Assembly (NCBI RefSeq): GCF_026914265.1
Contig: NC_069131.1
Coordinates: forward strand, 4,313,501 to 4,377,500
Source of the DNA: Mya arenaria
Taxonomy: Eukaryota; Mollusca; Bivalvia; Myida; Myidae
Length of the DNA stretch: 64,000 nt
Direction of reading: 5' to 3'
The translations under genes and the position numbers were made by a program. Under the pieces are notes generated by a model. That model had not been told where the DNA came from, did not search any database, and saw only the letters and a list, made by a program, of their open reading frames with translations. This document shows, piece by piece, positions 1-12,955 of the stretch (position 1 is the stretch's first letter; the number at the start of each line of letters is the position of its first letter).

Positions 1-239
1 GCCTTTTGTTTTTACATAGTACCCATAGGTTCTGAAAAACAAGGAGCACTATTCCCAACAGAAGGATGTCACTCCCTATCACTGCATGAGCATCATAATA
101 AAGAAATGTTTACTCAAACTGCAAGCTGCTCAATTGAAATAGGTATTTACCTCAAGCATACAGTTTTATAATGTGGCAAAATAGTCGGACTACTAGATTG
201 TCATTCGGACTAGTAAAATATGCCATTATGCTAGTCCAA

Positions 240-1256
240 CTGGCTAGTAGGTTAAAATGTTTTTCGTGAAGACTGCGGACGAGAAGTCCTTAAAGGTTTT
301 TCTATTTTTAACTCTCGCAGCCATGTTGTGCAGCGGACCGGAACCATTTGGGCAATTTTGGTTAAAGGGCATCCCGATGAACATTTATGTAAAGTTTCAT
401 CAAAATCTGATAATCGGTTTCTGAGAAGATGTAGTTTAACGTTTTTTTCTATTCTTAGCTCTGGTGCCCATGTTGTGCAGCAGACCAGAACTGTTTGGGC
501 TATTTTGGTTAAGGACTACCCAAGTAACATTTCTGTCAAGTTTCATTGCAATACGATCATCGGTTTCTGAGGAGAAGTCGTTTAAAGGTTTTTCTATTTT
601 TACCTCTGGGGGCCATCTTGTGCAGTGGACCGAAACCATTGAAGCAAATTTGATAAAGGACCATCCAAGGAACATTTCTGTTAAGTTTCATCAAAATCTG
701 ATCATCGGTTTCTGAGAAGATGTTCTTTAAAGGTTTTTCTATTTTTTTGCCCTGGCAGCCATGTTGTGCAGCGGACCGGAACCATTTGAGCAATTTTGGT
801 TAAGGACCACCCAAGGAACAATTCTGTCAAGTTTCATCAAAATCTGCCTATCCGTTTCAGAGGAGATGTCGTTTAAAGATTTTGCTATTTTTAGCTGTGG
901 CGGCCATATTGTGCAATGGACCAGAACCATTTGAGCAATTTTAATAAAGGACCACCCAAGGAACATTACTGTCAAGTTTCATCAAAATCTGCCGAACCGT
1001 TTCAGAGGAGATGTTGTTTAAAGATTTTGCTATTTTTAGCTCTGGCGGCCATATTGTGTAATGGACCGGAACCATTTGAGCAATTTTGGTAAAGGACCAC
1101 CAAAGGAACATTCCTGTGAAGTTTTGTCAAAATCCGCTTATCAGTTTCAGAGGAGATGTCGTTTAAAGAAAAAGTTTACGCACGCACGCACGCACTCACG
1201 ACGGACAATCTGTGACGACATAAGCTCCATGGCCTTCGGCCAGTGGAGCTAAAAAA
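240..1256 (+). repeat. Pearl/Helitron-like element with six ~145-bp tandem core units
   Basis: Six diverged copies of a 145-146 bp unit follow one another; the shared word TGTGCAG or its variant recurs near 327, 474, 619, 765, 910 and 1055. After the last unit come a short ACGC microsatellite (about 1175-1195) and an imperfect hairpin (AGCTCCATGGCC / GGCCAGTGGAGCT) followed directly by CTAA. A tandem core, a microsatellite and a 3' hairpin before CTRR are the known layout of bivalve pearl elements and non-autonomous Helitron-like elements. The 5' end is not defined. Open frames in this stretch are periodic products of the repeat and are not genes. Confidence 0.6.
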
Positions 1257-3452
1257 GGATGTTTTCAGATGCATTACTGGGAAAACTAGTATTTTGCCCC
1301 AAAATATGAGCGAGCCCCTGCAATCCCTTGTCTATTTCTCTTTTTATATTAACAAATAAATCTGCTTTGAAATTTTATGATTATAGATTCCATAGAAATA
1401 AGTTACAGTGTGTGTAAAAATATTTTATTAAAATAAATTACAATGTTGCAGTAGCATAAATATATACACCCTAAATAAATAAAAACAATGGACGGTACTC
1501 ATAGGTAAGTTAAAGCATTCTAACCTGCCTGTTAAATAACATATTATTTAATGCCATATCATGTTGTTATTATCATACCCCCAGACCCCTCTATCGCTAC
1601 ATATTGACAATTAAGAAATAGTTCATAACACAAATTTTCAAACACAAGCAAAGACATTTTAACAATAAAACACATCACTTTAAAGATATAACCAACCATA
1701 AACAAACAATATCTGATAAAAAACAATGTTACATACATGTATTATTAAGGTTTCTAATGACTGAATTGTATCCATTTTCTAGAAATGTTACAAACAATGC
1801 AATCACATCTAATGGCAGTGTATTATGCTATGAAGTAATATTCTTGATGTGTTTTATTTCAGTGAATACATGAATGTATTATATGTATTTATTTCATTTG
1901 CAATTTCAGTTGAAATTATGAACAATATACAACCTCCAATAACATAATAATTTATATATTTTCAGTCATTTACTTTACATAATAGTAATCTGTAAGCAAC
2001 ATCTTTGCCAATGATACCAAAATTATATGTGGTCACAAGATATCAAAATTATATGTGGTCACAAGATATCAAATTTATATGTGGTCACAAGATATCTAAA
2101 CTATATGTGGTCACAATATATTAAATTTATATGTAGTCACAAGATATCTAAATTATATGTTGTCACAAGATATCAAAATTATATGTGGTCACAAGATATC
2201 AAAATTATATGTGGTCACTGAATGAACTTGCCTCAATGTCATTTTACAACTATTAAATTAACATAACTTGACAATTAAACATTTTGATCAAATTAATTAT
2301 AGTTCATATTGATTTGTGATTATATCATAATGATAGAGGGATCCATAAATTTGTATGTAGAGTATCTGTTCAGATTTTTTTGATTTTCTCTTGCTGTTGC
2401 GATAATATGAGGACATGTTCTAAAGCACTGTGGTATGACAACTGACCAGATGCCCACTCACCACCATAATGCAAAATTCATACACATCATTAAACGCTGT
2501 AGATCAAATTACATCCAAAGTTAACACATGTAATGATAATGATAATGTGCAAGTATATATAGATCAGACAAAAAACATTTAATAACACAACATGCAAATC
2601 CATGAATATTTGTATGATATTTGTAATGAATATTTAAGTATACAATTGAAACATGTCCCCAATTTCTCGAAACTTCTTCAGCTTAACAGGCATAAGTAGC
2701 TGATATCATTTAGCCAAAATACATATGGTACTTAAGTAATTTGATTTTGATACATAAAAATTGCTTATTGTGAATATCATAAAGATAACTCATTAAGTTT
2801 AAAAAGACTTAAAGACATAAGTATTACACAAAATATACCCAAACTAGCTTATCAGCTTAAGCCCATTAAAAGGGACTTAAGAATTTTTTGAGTAATTGGG
2901 GCAAGTTGCTTAATACTACTGTCAGATATGCATCACAGATATCATTTGTGTATACAGTGTTATCCCTTCAACCTAAGGTGTTGTTGTTACTTTGTAAATC
3001 TTTTTCATTCAAAGCCATCTGTTGAACACATTTACATGCAGACAAAACTTAAATTGTTCATTTACGACGCTAATGTTTCATTTGTAAACTATTATGCAAT
3101 AACAATTTTATATTTCACGGGGCTGACAACAAAAATACCCACTAAAAGTCATGATGAAATATGGTCGCTAGCTTAAATTCAAAATAATAATAAACAGTTT
3201 TTCATTGCCCCTATTAGAAGGCAAATATTCTAGTTTGTTAAATACATTAAAAACTTGTTGTCATCTATAGGTAAAATAGTTATCTTCTTTTTCATATTTT
3301 TTTAACTTTGTAGTACAATTACGTTCAACGTTAAGAAAAAATTTACAAATGTATTTGTAGAAATACATTTATGTATGTATATGTATAAATAAATAAATAC
3401 AACTATCACAGCGTTTTTCAGAAGATGATTTAAATGTAAGGCTTATGTTTAA
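1257..3452. other. AT-rich spacer downstream of DNAJC27
   Basis: I see no gene here. The stretch is AT-rich, holds the 26-bp minisatellite annotated separately, and probably includes the 3' UTR of the minus-strand DNAJC27 gene next to 3453. Confidence 0.5.
2022..2219. repeat. 26-bp minisatellite, about 8 copies
   Basis: The unit ATATGTGGTCACAAGATATC plus six A/T bases is repeated about eight times with a few substitutions. An open frame across it is an artefact of the repeat. Confidence 0.85.
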
Positions 3453-6400
3453 TCAGGAGCATCGTTTGAGCAGCGCTGTACGAGAGGCAAGCAAAATCTT
3501 GAAGGCTTCTTCACTACCAGGAGCAACATTCTTATCCGGGTGGAGCAGAACAGCCAGACGTTTGTAAGCTTTGTTAACCTCATCCCTAGAAAATGAATGT
3601 TGCAGCTGATTACAATCTCAAATATCCTTTTGGTTAATCATGAGTTTGTCTACATTACAAAATAGTTTAAAAAATATTATTGAAATCAATCATGTAAAAT
3701 CAGTGCAAATTAGAAATACACATATAATGTAATAATATATTTTCACAGCATTTAATTATATCTATTTTACAAAAAATCTTAATTTACAATCACTCATCAT
3801 TGCTTTACATACATTTCATCACTATTTTTTTTACTTTATTCACTCTCATTACTGAACATATAATTCAATACAATAACTGTTACCACAGTCTCACAAAATC
3901 AATAAAAACAAGCATGCTACATACTTGCTTGCCCCTTCCCTCAGCCTGAGTCTATTTTTTTTTACTTTATTCACTCTCATGACTGAACATATAATTAAAT
4001 ACAATAACTGTTACCACAGTCTCACAAAATCAATAAAAACAAGCATGCTACATACTTGCTTGCCCCTTCCCTCAGCCCGAGTCTGTCAAAGTCACTCTTG
4101 GCATTCTTGAGCCTCTGTATGGCGTCTATCTGTTCTCGAGTGTAGCCAAGCTGGGTCACGATCGGCACTCGCTTCCCTCCGTTTTCAATGGCTGTCACTA
4201 CACCCTCGAATAATGCCTGTGAATGGAATTGGGACATCTGTACAATTAACAAGTTTATGGTTATTGATATGTATTTTGAAAAACTGCCAGGTCACTCCTC
4301 TACTTAAAACCACAGAATAACATAGTTTAACATCATTAAGTAACAGTAATTTTTTTGATATATGGTTACTTCAGTAACAAAACAATATGCACTTCAATAT
4401 TTTTTTCAGTGAGTAAATCATAACAGTTGTACAGTACCTGAAACATTTCATTAACTCCATCCCCATTGAGTGCCGAGGTCTCGAAGTACTGGAACCCTCG
4501 ACTGTCAGCCCACAGGCGACCCTCTGTCTCATCTACTTGTCTTTTTTTGTCAGTCTATTAAAATTGTTTTCAGTGAATTAGTTTCTATTTACTCATAATG
4601 TTTTCATCAGTTGCTGACTGATACATTCTTCTTGTTTTAAGACGTCTTCAAGTAAAGTACAAATACCAGAAACAATAAGGGCCTTAAAGCCATAAATTGA
4701 TAAGATGGTAAAAAGCTATACCTGTACATGCCTTATGGCTTATTAATGTTGACATGATCCTGACGATTAGCAAAAATTGGCTTTTAAGCTTTTGAAAGTC
4801 CTCCCCAAATGATATTCACATTAACATATTGCAATAAATTGGACCCAATCTTTCAAGAATAACATGATTTCCATGCCATTGAATATGATTTGTAGCTCAC
4901 CTTGTTAGCGCAGACACAAATAACGACATTGTCGTGGTCAGCCTGGTTTCCAATCTCATTCTGCATCTCCAGTAGCCAGTGGTCAAGGGACTCAAAACTG
5001 GCACGATCAGCAACATCGTACACAAGGATAGCTCCCTGTGTGTCCTTGTAGAACTCGTTCCTTACCTGCATAAAAAGCACAAGTACAGTGACATATGATC
5101 ATATTTATATGACACTATTTTAAAACTGACAAGAGGGCATAAGGAAATGTACATCCTAACATGTAGGTAAATAATAAACAAATTGTTTTATGTGCTGAAA
5201 CAAGAGAGAAAAAAATATGGTTGCTATCATCAAAGAAATGTAATGTACAAAATGTGATTGCCGTATAAGCCAGTTTTTCAGGGTGAGGAAAAAGGACCGG
5301 AAAGAGGAATATTCACAATCACATGTATACATACAATGTGCCCTTTTGCAAGAGGAATGGGGTGCTAGGGTGGAAAAATGCACAATGTATGTATCTGACT
5401 GAATATTTTTAACATGATGAATTTGAAAAGAAATGGTAGGAATAGTGTTTAATTGAAGCACTTTTAGGTTTCAACTGTGCACAAGTTTTAATCAAAACAA
5501 ACAAATATTTGACAGTATTAAGCATTTAATTCTATGAAGGCAGAAGGGTGCATTTGCTGGTCTCTTTAACGGCAGAATGGCAAAATAAAGAGGACTGGAT
5601 AAACACCCTTCCAGAACTATTTTGCTAAAACCCTATATGATTGATAAATACTAACTAAATAGGTATCAAAATATGATTGATAAATATTGACTTAGAACCA
5701 AAATTAGAAGACACAGTTTTATATTAAATTGAACACATAAAACCGGTAACATAAATGTTCAAGTTATTGCAACATAATAAAGGTATTATAGCAGTTCAAC
5801 TACATCATACTAGTCATCAAATTAGACTTTTGCATAAACAAGCCCACATTCTACACTAGTGCTTGGTACAAAAAATGTTCAACAAGCACTGCTATATGAA
5901 TTCAAGAGAATCAAGACTATGAGCAAGCTGAAAGCATTTGACCAGTTCTGGGCTCGCAGGCTTGTGCTCATTTTGACCACTGCCATATATTTGAATTTTC
6001 AAGGTATAAAAACAAAATTGTGTACACCTACCTCATAAAATATGGGATGCCCAGCCATGTCAAAAATATTCACTTTCACATCTCTATTTTGTATTGTGAC
6101 CCTGAAAAAGAATAACTACAGTAAAACCTCTAGATTGTGATAAAATGTATTACTTACACATACTATATATAAATCTATACTGTGTTATCCCAGCATATAT
6201 CATCATCTAAAATGCACCAGCATTTATAACCCCACTATTTTGACCAAATTAAGGAATTACGATTTTATATTACAAAAATAAAGATAAATCCACATTAATG
6301 CTATAAGATATAAACATTGCATGAAAAATACTGTATGTATGTTTCTTTAATATAACTTAATCAATTCTTCCTTCTGCGTGGGTTTAATTGTTAAAATTTA

Positions 6401-8983
6401 TTTTCCCTTCATTTGGTTTCAAAACAAAAACTCAATTTGAGAGTTGTTTGTTACATAATGAATCATTTTCACTCATGAAATTGTCTGAAGCATAGGGAAT
6501 GGTGGCGAGTATCATCCCCAAACTGTTTTAAATAACGCACTGTTCTACAATGTTTATCACATAGATAAATATATCATACTTACTTTGAAACTCCATAGTC
6601 AATTCCAATTGTAGCTAGATACTTGTGGACAAATCGTTTTTCACAATACCTTTTGATGATGCAACTCTGCAAAACAAAAAATGTGAAGTAAATAATATTT
6701 GAACAAATCTCAGTCAGATTTATATCCATTGCACATACAGACCAAAGGCAACAATCATAGACTATTTTTTCCAACAATCGTTCAATGGGAACATGATTCT
6801 AATAAGTTGAATTATGATCAAGTCACAGAGAAGTAATTTGTAAAAAACCTATCACCGAAATAACCTTTTGTTATTGAATCAGTTGATCTAGTGATATTTA
6901 GCTGTTGTAAAAAGTATGTGTAAAAGTGACATGTAGAAGTAGTAGTCAGTGGGCCTAGAGTGAGTTCATATAATTAGATGCCAGGAGTCTACAATGTTTG
7001 ATATTTCCCTACTTTCGAAGTCCATAGTCATAGTTCAGTGATTTTACACGCCGCTATTGGTCCTGATTTTTTAGATGTCTGAAGCTACTTGAAGTTTATA
7101 ATGACATCAGACACATTATGGAACCTAAAGGTTTCTTCAGGAAAAAATAATCATCAAAATTTAATATAAGACGAGAAAAGACGGACTGATTTAAGTCTGT
7201 GCATATTCCGGTTATGAGTTTTAAACAATAAAGACATGTTTAAGGAAGGTCTTTGTTTTTTTATGACAAACTTTATGATTGGCTTGGTCATGGACCTAGG
7301 CTATTTCCCATGGATTGGAAACTTCCTTTTATGTCTATATAGATTATTTTAAACTCTCACGAGTACTGTGATTTCATCCTCAGTCATATCCAGTCTTAGA
7401 AATAACCCACTCACTGGCAGGGGAGTAAAATGCTGTCAGGCAATTAGAAACTCCAACTCGTCTGCATGAATGGGCAGCAGGTCATGTTTTTAATCCACCT
7501 TGACAATTTTTTTAAAAAGCTGTCACAAAATTTGATAAGGTAGTACACAAAACAACTTTTTGCCTGGTTATTATGCTGATTGAACATGTAGAAAGCACAC
7601 ATTTTAATTCATGAAATGTTACCAGTTGATTCCAATTGGCTCTTCCATTTTATATACGCTTAAAGCACGCATTTTAGTTCATGAAACGTAACCAGTTAAT
7701 TTCAATTGCCTCTTCCATTTTATATACGCATATTAGATAACACTTTACTGAAATATATTTTGTTATTGATAATGTTTTCTACGGTTAAAAGCTCATTTTA
7801 TGAAATAGAAGCGGCAATTGGGATCAGATGGTTATGTTTCATGAATTTAAAGGTGTGCACAGCCGGTTCAGAGTTTTTTACTTTTTTTGTTTTGGCAACT
7901 CTACACGTCCATATCCAACTTGTTGTTTTCCTTGCCAAGAATGACATATCCCGGCACTAAGAATATCGAGTGTTTAATGAAACACAAAGTGTAATAAGAG
8001 AAAAGTACTTGCTAAAAATAATTTATGTGTTACTTTTTTGTGTTCTTATTTAACAATGCCGTATTAAATATTGTGGAGTTAAAGATAAAGAATATATTTT
8101 ACATTGGTATGAATCAGTCGTTTTGTGGCATTACTGGCTGATGGTACATTTCCGAACAGAGCACAAATACCAAACGCAAGTTAAAACATGCGTATGTTTA
8201 CAGTGTTCGCGATGACCTAGATCAATACAGAGGCATGCCTTGGTGACACTTGTGAAGTTTCATCTTGTTGTGTTGAGTATTTTTCTAAAAAGCCATTCAA
8301 TGTTCTAATACACTTAAAGATCAAAATGTAGCACATGGTGGAATGACATCAGAGGGCGCATGTGCATCTTTGAGGCCTTGCAGTTATGTTCCGCTACATT
8401 CAAGATATTTATAAAATGAAACGCTTTACATTTAAATCACATGTTTTGAAAAACAGCAGAATGAATAAATTTGCAGCTTAGTGTTTACATGTATTCAATA
8501 TAGCATACTTTTTAAATATAATTGTAATATATGACCATGTATTTTCGCTTTTCAAGTATTTGCCAGTTCAGTATTTGTGCCCTCCATAGTAAAAGTTTAA
8601 GTGTGATTAACTGTATGTAAAATGAATGATTTTCTACATAAAAATGATATATCGTAAATCTGAACTTTGACAGATGTTGTCACATTAACCAAAATCAATT
8701 TATCATACGAAATTTTAACTTACTACAACAAAAACTCTCCAAGATAGTTATACAAAAACTCCAAAAGTGTTAGGATTTGTGACCTCAGCCAGTAAGGGAA
8801 CAAAATGAATATCTAAATGTTAAAAAAAGTTCCCTTAATGCGCGTTATTGCAGCTATCCCGACCATAATGATTATGAAAATGGCGATGAAACAATTTGTA
8901 CATGAAGGATTTACCTTTCCAACTTCAGCATTTCCCATGCTAATAATCTTTATTCGTAGCGGTCGTTTCATCTTTTTGTCCAT
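3453..8983 (-). CDS. DNAJC27: DNAJC27 (RBJ): Rab-like GTPase with C-terminal J domain, complete
   Basis: Seven exons on the minus strand: 8983-8915, 6666-6584, 6101-6032, 5065-4901, 4554-4438, 4216-4056 and 3585-3453. They join with GT-AG borders and matching phases into 265 codons plus stop; human DNAJC27 is about 273 residues. G1 is GNAEVGKS (residues 17-24), G3 is DMAGH (65-69), G4 is NK-TD across the exon 4/5 border (128-131), and G5 is ETSA (154-157). The C-terminal J domain carries HPD (237-239). The start is the first Met, in the short first exon before the P-loop, as in orthologues. The family is a small GTPase fused to a J domain, linked in vertebrates to nuclear MEK/ERK signalling; a role here is inferred from homology. 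No defect is seen. Confidence 0.95.
3831..4084. repeat. Tandem duplication (period 131 bp) copying a DNAJC27 exon end and its splice donor
   Basis: The blocks 3831-3953 and 3962-4084 are nearly identical. The right copy contains the true end of DNAJC27 exon 6 (minus strand) with its GTATGT donor. The left copy repeats roughly the last 28 exon bases and the donor inside the following intron. It is recent by its low divergence. Confidence 0.85.
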
Positions 8984-9647
8984 TATATTCAAAACACAGT
9001 CATAAATGCACTTCTTTCATTTTAATCAAGTTCAAAACTATAAAAATGTGTGATTTAAACAGTTAAAAATCAAATTCCTGAAAGAAATTTCCTTAAAAAA
9101 ATCCATGGGAATTCAATAATGTATGGGTATAACTATTTTTTAAGAAAGGTTAAAAAAGAATCGGTAGATGCTTTAGAAAACCGACAGAAACTACATTTTG
9201 CTATGTTTTAGGCCTGGCATCTACAACCGGAAGTTTACATAGTCGCTGGGGATATTCTTAATCGACTCGATTATCGTTATCAAATAGCGGTTACATATAA
9301 CCGAACTTTACGCAGCGGTTACACGGGCCCCGGTTACACCCCTTTGCAGAAAAGACCTTTTATATTTTTTGAATTTCAAAGTTCATTATTGCGAGAGACT
9401 GACACACAACCAGTTGGTAACGACCAGTGTTGTATGCATCATAAATGTCCCCATGCAATTTCCGAAAGGGGCATAAACTTATAAATGCAAACGTATACTG
9501 TATTTATAAGCCTGACGTCGACTAAAGCGGTACACTAGTTTTCTTTTTAAATTAGATGAAGTGTTGACATTTTATGACACGCGAACACAACCGCTATAAA
9601 CAGTAAGTCGGTAACATATGTTTCTTTATTTTATAACTTAATGTGAT
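8984..9647. other. Spacer between DNAJC27 and the C1q gene
   Basis: This should hold the DNAJC27 promoter and 5' UTR (minus-strand gene starting at 8983). No coding or repeat structure is recognised. Confidence 0.4.
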
Positions 9648-11239
9648 TCAAAGATACAACAAAATAAACCCGGTAAACGAATTTCGCACAACGTCACGCG
9701 GTATATAACAACCTCCTCCGGCCGTGCGCCGCACAAACACGTGTTCACCTGCGTTCACGTGGGCAATGACCACACCGGTGGCTGGAACGATATCTGTGTT
9801 ACTGGAGTCTGCGGCGATGTAGCCCTGCCGATGTCCGTTGACGACAAGTTCCGACTCCAGCCAATAACCGTCCTCGGCGAATACAGTCCACGAAAACATG
9901 TAGAGGCCTGTAACTGGGGCATCGAAAATCCCGTCACTCACAGTGAAACCCTTACCTAAAACGAGTAACACACATATATTAAGCGCACACGATACTTAAT
10001 GCTGTGGAAAAATAGATAGATGGATAGATATAATAAAGAATCTATCGATCTATTTTTCCACAACATTAAGTATCGTTTCTAAGTCAATTCTTACAGCCAG
10101 CATACGTGTTGACACTCTTATTCTAAATCAAGACTTGCACATGTATAACAAACATCAATTTTAACTGATAAACCTTGACTTCTTACTTATTTATGCAATT
10201 ATAGAAAATATTAATTACTGAAAACAAAAGTGTTACCGTGTATTTAATAGCAGAAAGCAAAACAATATTAAATGATTGGTGAATGCTAAAAGATTAATTG
10301 CACGATCTACAATAATCTCTCTTAAGGTAGAAATACCGTGTTTTATGCACACCTTTTTCAAATCAAACTCGGTGTCTTTCATAAGAACCATTGTTTTCGA
10401 CATTTATTCATCCTTTAAGGAATATAAAAACAATATCATTAATTGTGGTAAATCTTATTTGGGAGTAAGAGTGCATCTTTACACCGTGCTATAGATCTAC
10501 TTTCACGGGCTATACGAGTCATGGGAATCACTACTAATTACGTTTTGAATGTGCAAAACATGAGCGAGTCCATTTAATGGTATTGTGTTCTTATTTACCG
10601 ATGTTAACGGGCGCCGTGTTGTAAATGACCACCTGTTGGTCACGTGTGCACGTGGCGCTCGACTGGTACGCGTGGAAGGCCACCTCCGAAGACTGAATAC
10701 CTGATACCGAGAAACAAAGCGAATGGGTCGAGTTAATTGCCAATCTTTCAGCATCCAAATAATTCCTAGTTCAATCACCATAGCGACTTCTATAAAATTG
10801 AATTGAATTGGAATGATCATGAGTTGTTATCTTATGAGGAGTTACTGGTAACATTATGAATCTGATTGCCCGACCCAACTTCGACCTTATGTATACCTTA
10901 TTAATAAGCCAAAATGAAATTATTCTACAATATAAGTTTCCAAATAAACTATATACGCTTTTCCAGTCCACGGCGAATGATATCTGCACTGTCTGCATTA
11001 GAGCGAATATTGTCCTCACGTTCCGCCTTCAGTTGCGTCACTTCCTGTTCCAGTTCCAACAGGCGCGCCCTTAGGCGTCCCTCTGACATTTCCAACGCCG
11101 CCACGCGCGCGGTGAAGCGACTCTCCAGCTGTTGCATCTTTTTGTCAAACTCATCCTCGATCGTCTTTTGTGAGGATCCGGAGACTACTATTGGTATTAT
11201 AAGAAATATTAGCAGAAAACCTGTCCCTGCAGCCATCAT
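9648..11239 (-). CDS. Secreted coiled-coil / C1q-domain protein, complete
   Basis: Three exons on the minus strand, 11239-10957, 10700-10599 and 9955-9648, join in phase into 230 codons plus stop. Residues 1-21 form a signal peptide (hydrophobic run FLLIFLIIPIVV). Residues about 28-75 are a charged heptad-like coiled coil. Residues about 101-230 form a C1q domain, opening with VAFHAYQSS and containing TGLYMFSWT and NSFTGFILLYL near the end. Such C1q-domain-containing (C1qDC) proteins are greatly expanded in bivalves, where many act as soluble, trimer-forming lectin-like immune proteins. There is no collagen stretch; the coiled coil probably trimerises the protein. The start chosen is the first of two Mets before the signal peptide. 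The ligand cannot be read from sequence. Confidence 0.93.
9990..10075. repeat. Hairpin in intron 2 of the C1q gene
   Basis: The arms 9990-10028 and 10040-10075 are near-perfect inverted copies (CGATACTTAAT at one end, ATTAAGTATCG at the other), separated by about 11 bases. It could be a foldback remnant of a small transposon. Confidence 0.7.
10180..10390. repeat. Dispersed ~200-bp repeat, copy 1
   Basis: This stretch in intron 2 of the C1q gene aligns by eye with 17885-18100, downstream of torsin-like T1, in the same orientation. Shared words include GAAAATATTAAT, TAGAAATA and CGTGTTTT in the same order. The family is unknown. Confidence 0.6.
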
Positions 11240-12955
11240 AGTTGTATCTCAGGATCAACTATTGGAACTCCTGATCCGTATTCGCACATTACAATCAAAC
11301 CAAAACCGAATGAATTCATGTACATGTATAAAAGTCAGTGGCCAATATTTACAACAATGATTAGACAAGATAAGAATACCTAAGCACTTGAACCTCGCCA
11401 TCGTCTCACAGAACCACGCCCCGTGTGCTGTCCGGACTTTATAACAGTTGAATGATGATTCACTCACTCAGCTTGCAATTTTCATTTGTTTGTGCTGTAT
11501 ACGTAGTAGCTTTTTAATCCATTCAGCTCGAAAGTTTTTCTCCAAACAGAAACAGCCGACCGTGACAGGCATCTATGCATTGTTATTTCTTTATTCACAT
11601 AATTAATGTGACAGAGTTGCACGGGTTATAACGAAGTCAGTGCCATTTAGTATCAAATAATTAGATATATAACATTGGAAGAGTCTCATATAGTGTCATT
11701 AATGTTATTAATATAGTCAAGATATCGACGAGATGTATCGAAGTCCGTCTCGCGGACCATGAGGCGTAAGACCTAGGGTTTTCTTGACGTTTGCACCCCA
11801 CTTAAACCAAATCTCTTAGTTACAAAATGCAAATCATTAGTATATAAAACAACAAAGAATTTTAAGTATTCTGAAAGTCACGTGATATGGAAATTTCGTA
11901 ATGACTATGTGTACGCTTAATGTAGATTTCACTAAGATTTTACTTTCGGTTTTGTAATTGCATTTTTATAATTCTTGGCGTTTAAAAGATTAAAAAGGTT
12001 AAGAGAAGCCATTTGGATACACATACAAAAACATAAGTTTACATCACTAATTAATACTATAAATAACTCAGTTCAATATTATAGTTGTCTTTTATCAAGT
12101 AAGACACCCTGGACGAAAATAGCAACTTACATGTTATTGGTAACGAACATAATACCAATGGTAGGAACTTACGTCACGCGCACTTGCTGAAATGATTCCA
12201 CGCGGTTTATGAAAAAGTCAACAAACCAGGTATTTTTCATTTCTTTACACTACTTCCCAACAAAGTTTCATAAAATTCAATAGCGCAACGAACATATCCA
12301 TTATCCGGTGGTTCGATTCTGAAAGTAACTCTTCGTATAAGCCTGCAAATGGAATAAGTATTTTTTCTAGATCGGGCTCCCTGTGGACGGAATTGAGTTT
12401 CTTTAGTTCAAATGAACTAAAATGATATCTTTATGTATTTCAGAACGTATCACTAAGCACGATCTCGCTTTAATGCCCTATGAATCTTGTGGAATGATTG
12501 TTGGACTATTTACGCTCAAGATCTGTATAGAACATTCCGATTGCCTAAAATGATCCCGCGCCGACGTAGCGTCCCCGTCGGACGCCATTTTATATAAAAA
12601 ATATATTTTTAACATAGCATACTATAATATGTGTCAATTCTAGTCTTAACAATACTGTTTATATATGCAAAAAATACGTCATTATTATATTTAACTTTCT
12701 GAAATATAATTATACTCGTAATATACATGGGATTCCGCAAATGATTATTGTATATAATTAAAAATTACGTTAATGCTATATATAATTCGTTTCAAAGTTG
12801 CTACTAGCATATCAACTTGCATATTTATTGCACAAGAAACATTTTGTATATCTGTATTAAGACTATAGGAACTATTGAATGGATATAGAATGTACAAGTA
12901 ACTAAAGGATTACTCGCTCTTAAAATATGATACAGTTCTCATAAATGTAATTAAG
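11240..12955. other. Spacer between divergent C1q gene and torsin-like T1
   Basis: This must hold the promoters of the minus-strand C1q gene and plus-strand T1. A TATA-like word (TATAAAGT on the minus strand, 11437-11444) lies about 200 bases before the C1q start codon, but this is weak evidence. About 12660-12955 resembles 33570-33782 before T2, so proximal upstream sequence was copied with the gene. Confidence 0.4.

Noticed and set aside
328-1252. Chain of short open frames on both strands
   Set aside because: They recur with the 145-bp repeat and change frame between units.
2027-2221. 64-residue open frame
   Set aside because: Lies wholly in the 26-bp minisatellite.
9741-9959. Plus-strand open frame opposite the C1q domain exon
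   Set aside because: Antisense shadow of the real C1q exon 3.
11255-11467. 70-residue minus-strand open frame upstream of the C1q start
   Set aside because: Most likely 5' leader or promoter sequence; no resemblance to a known protein and not in frame with a signal peptide.
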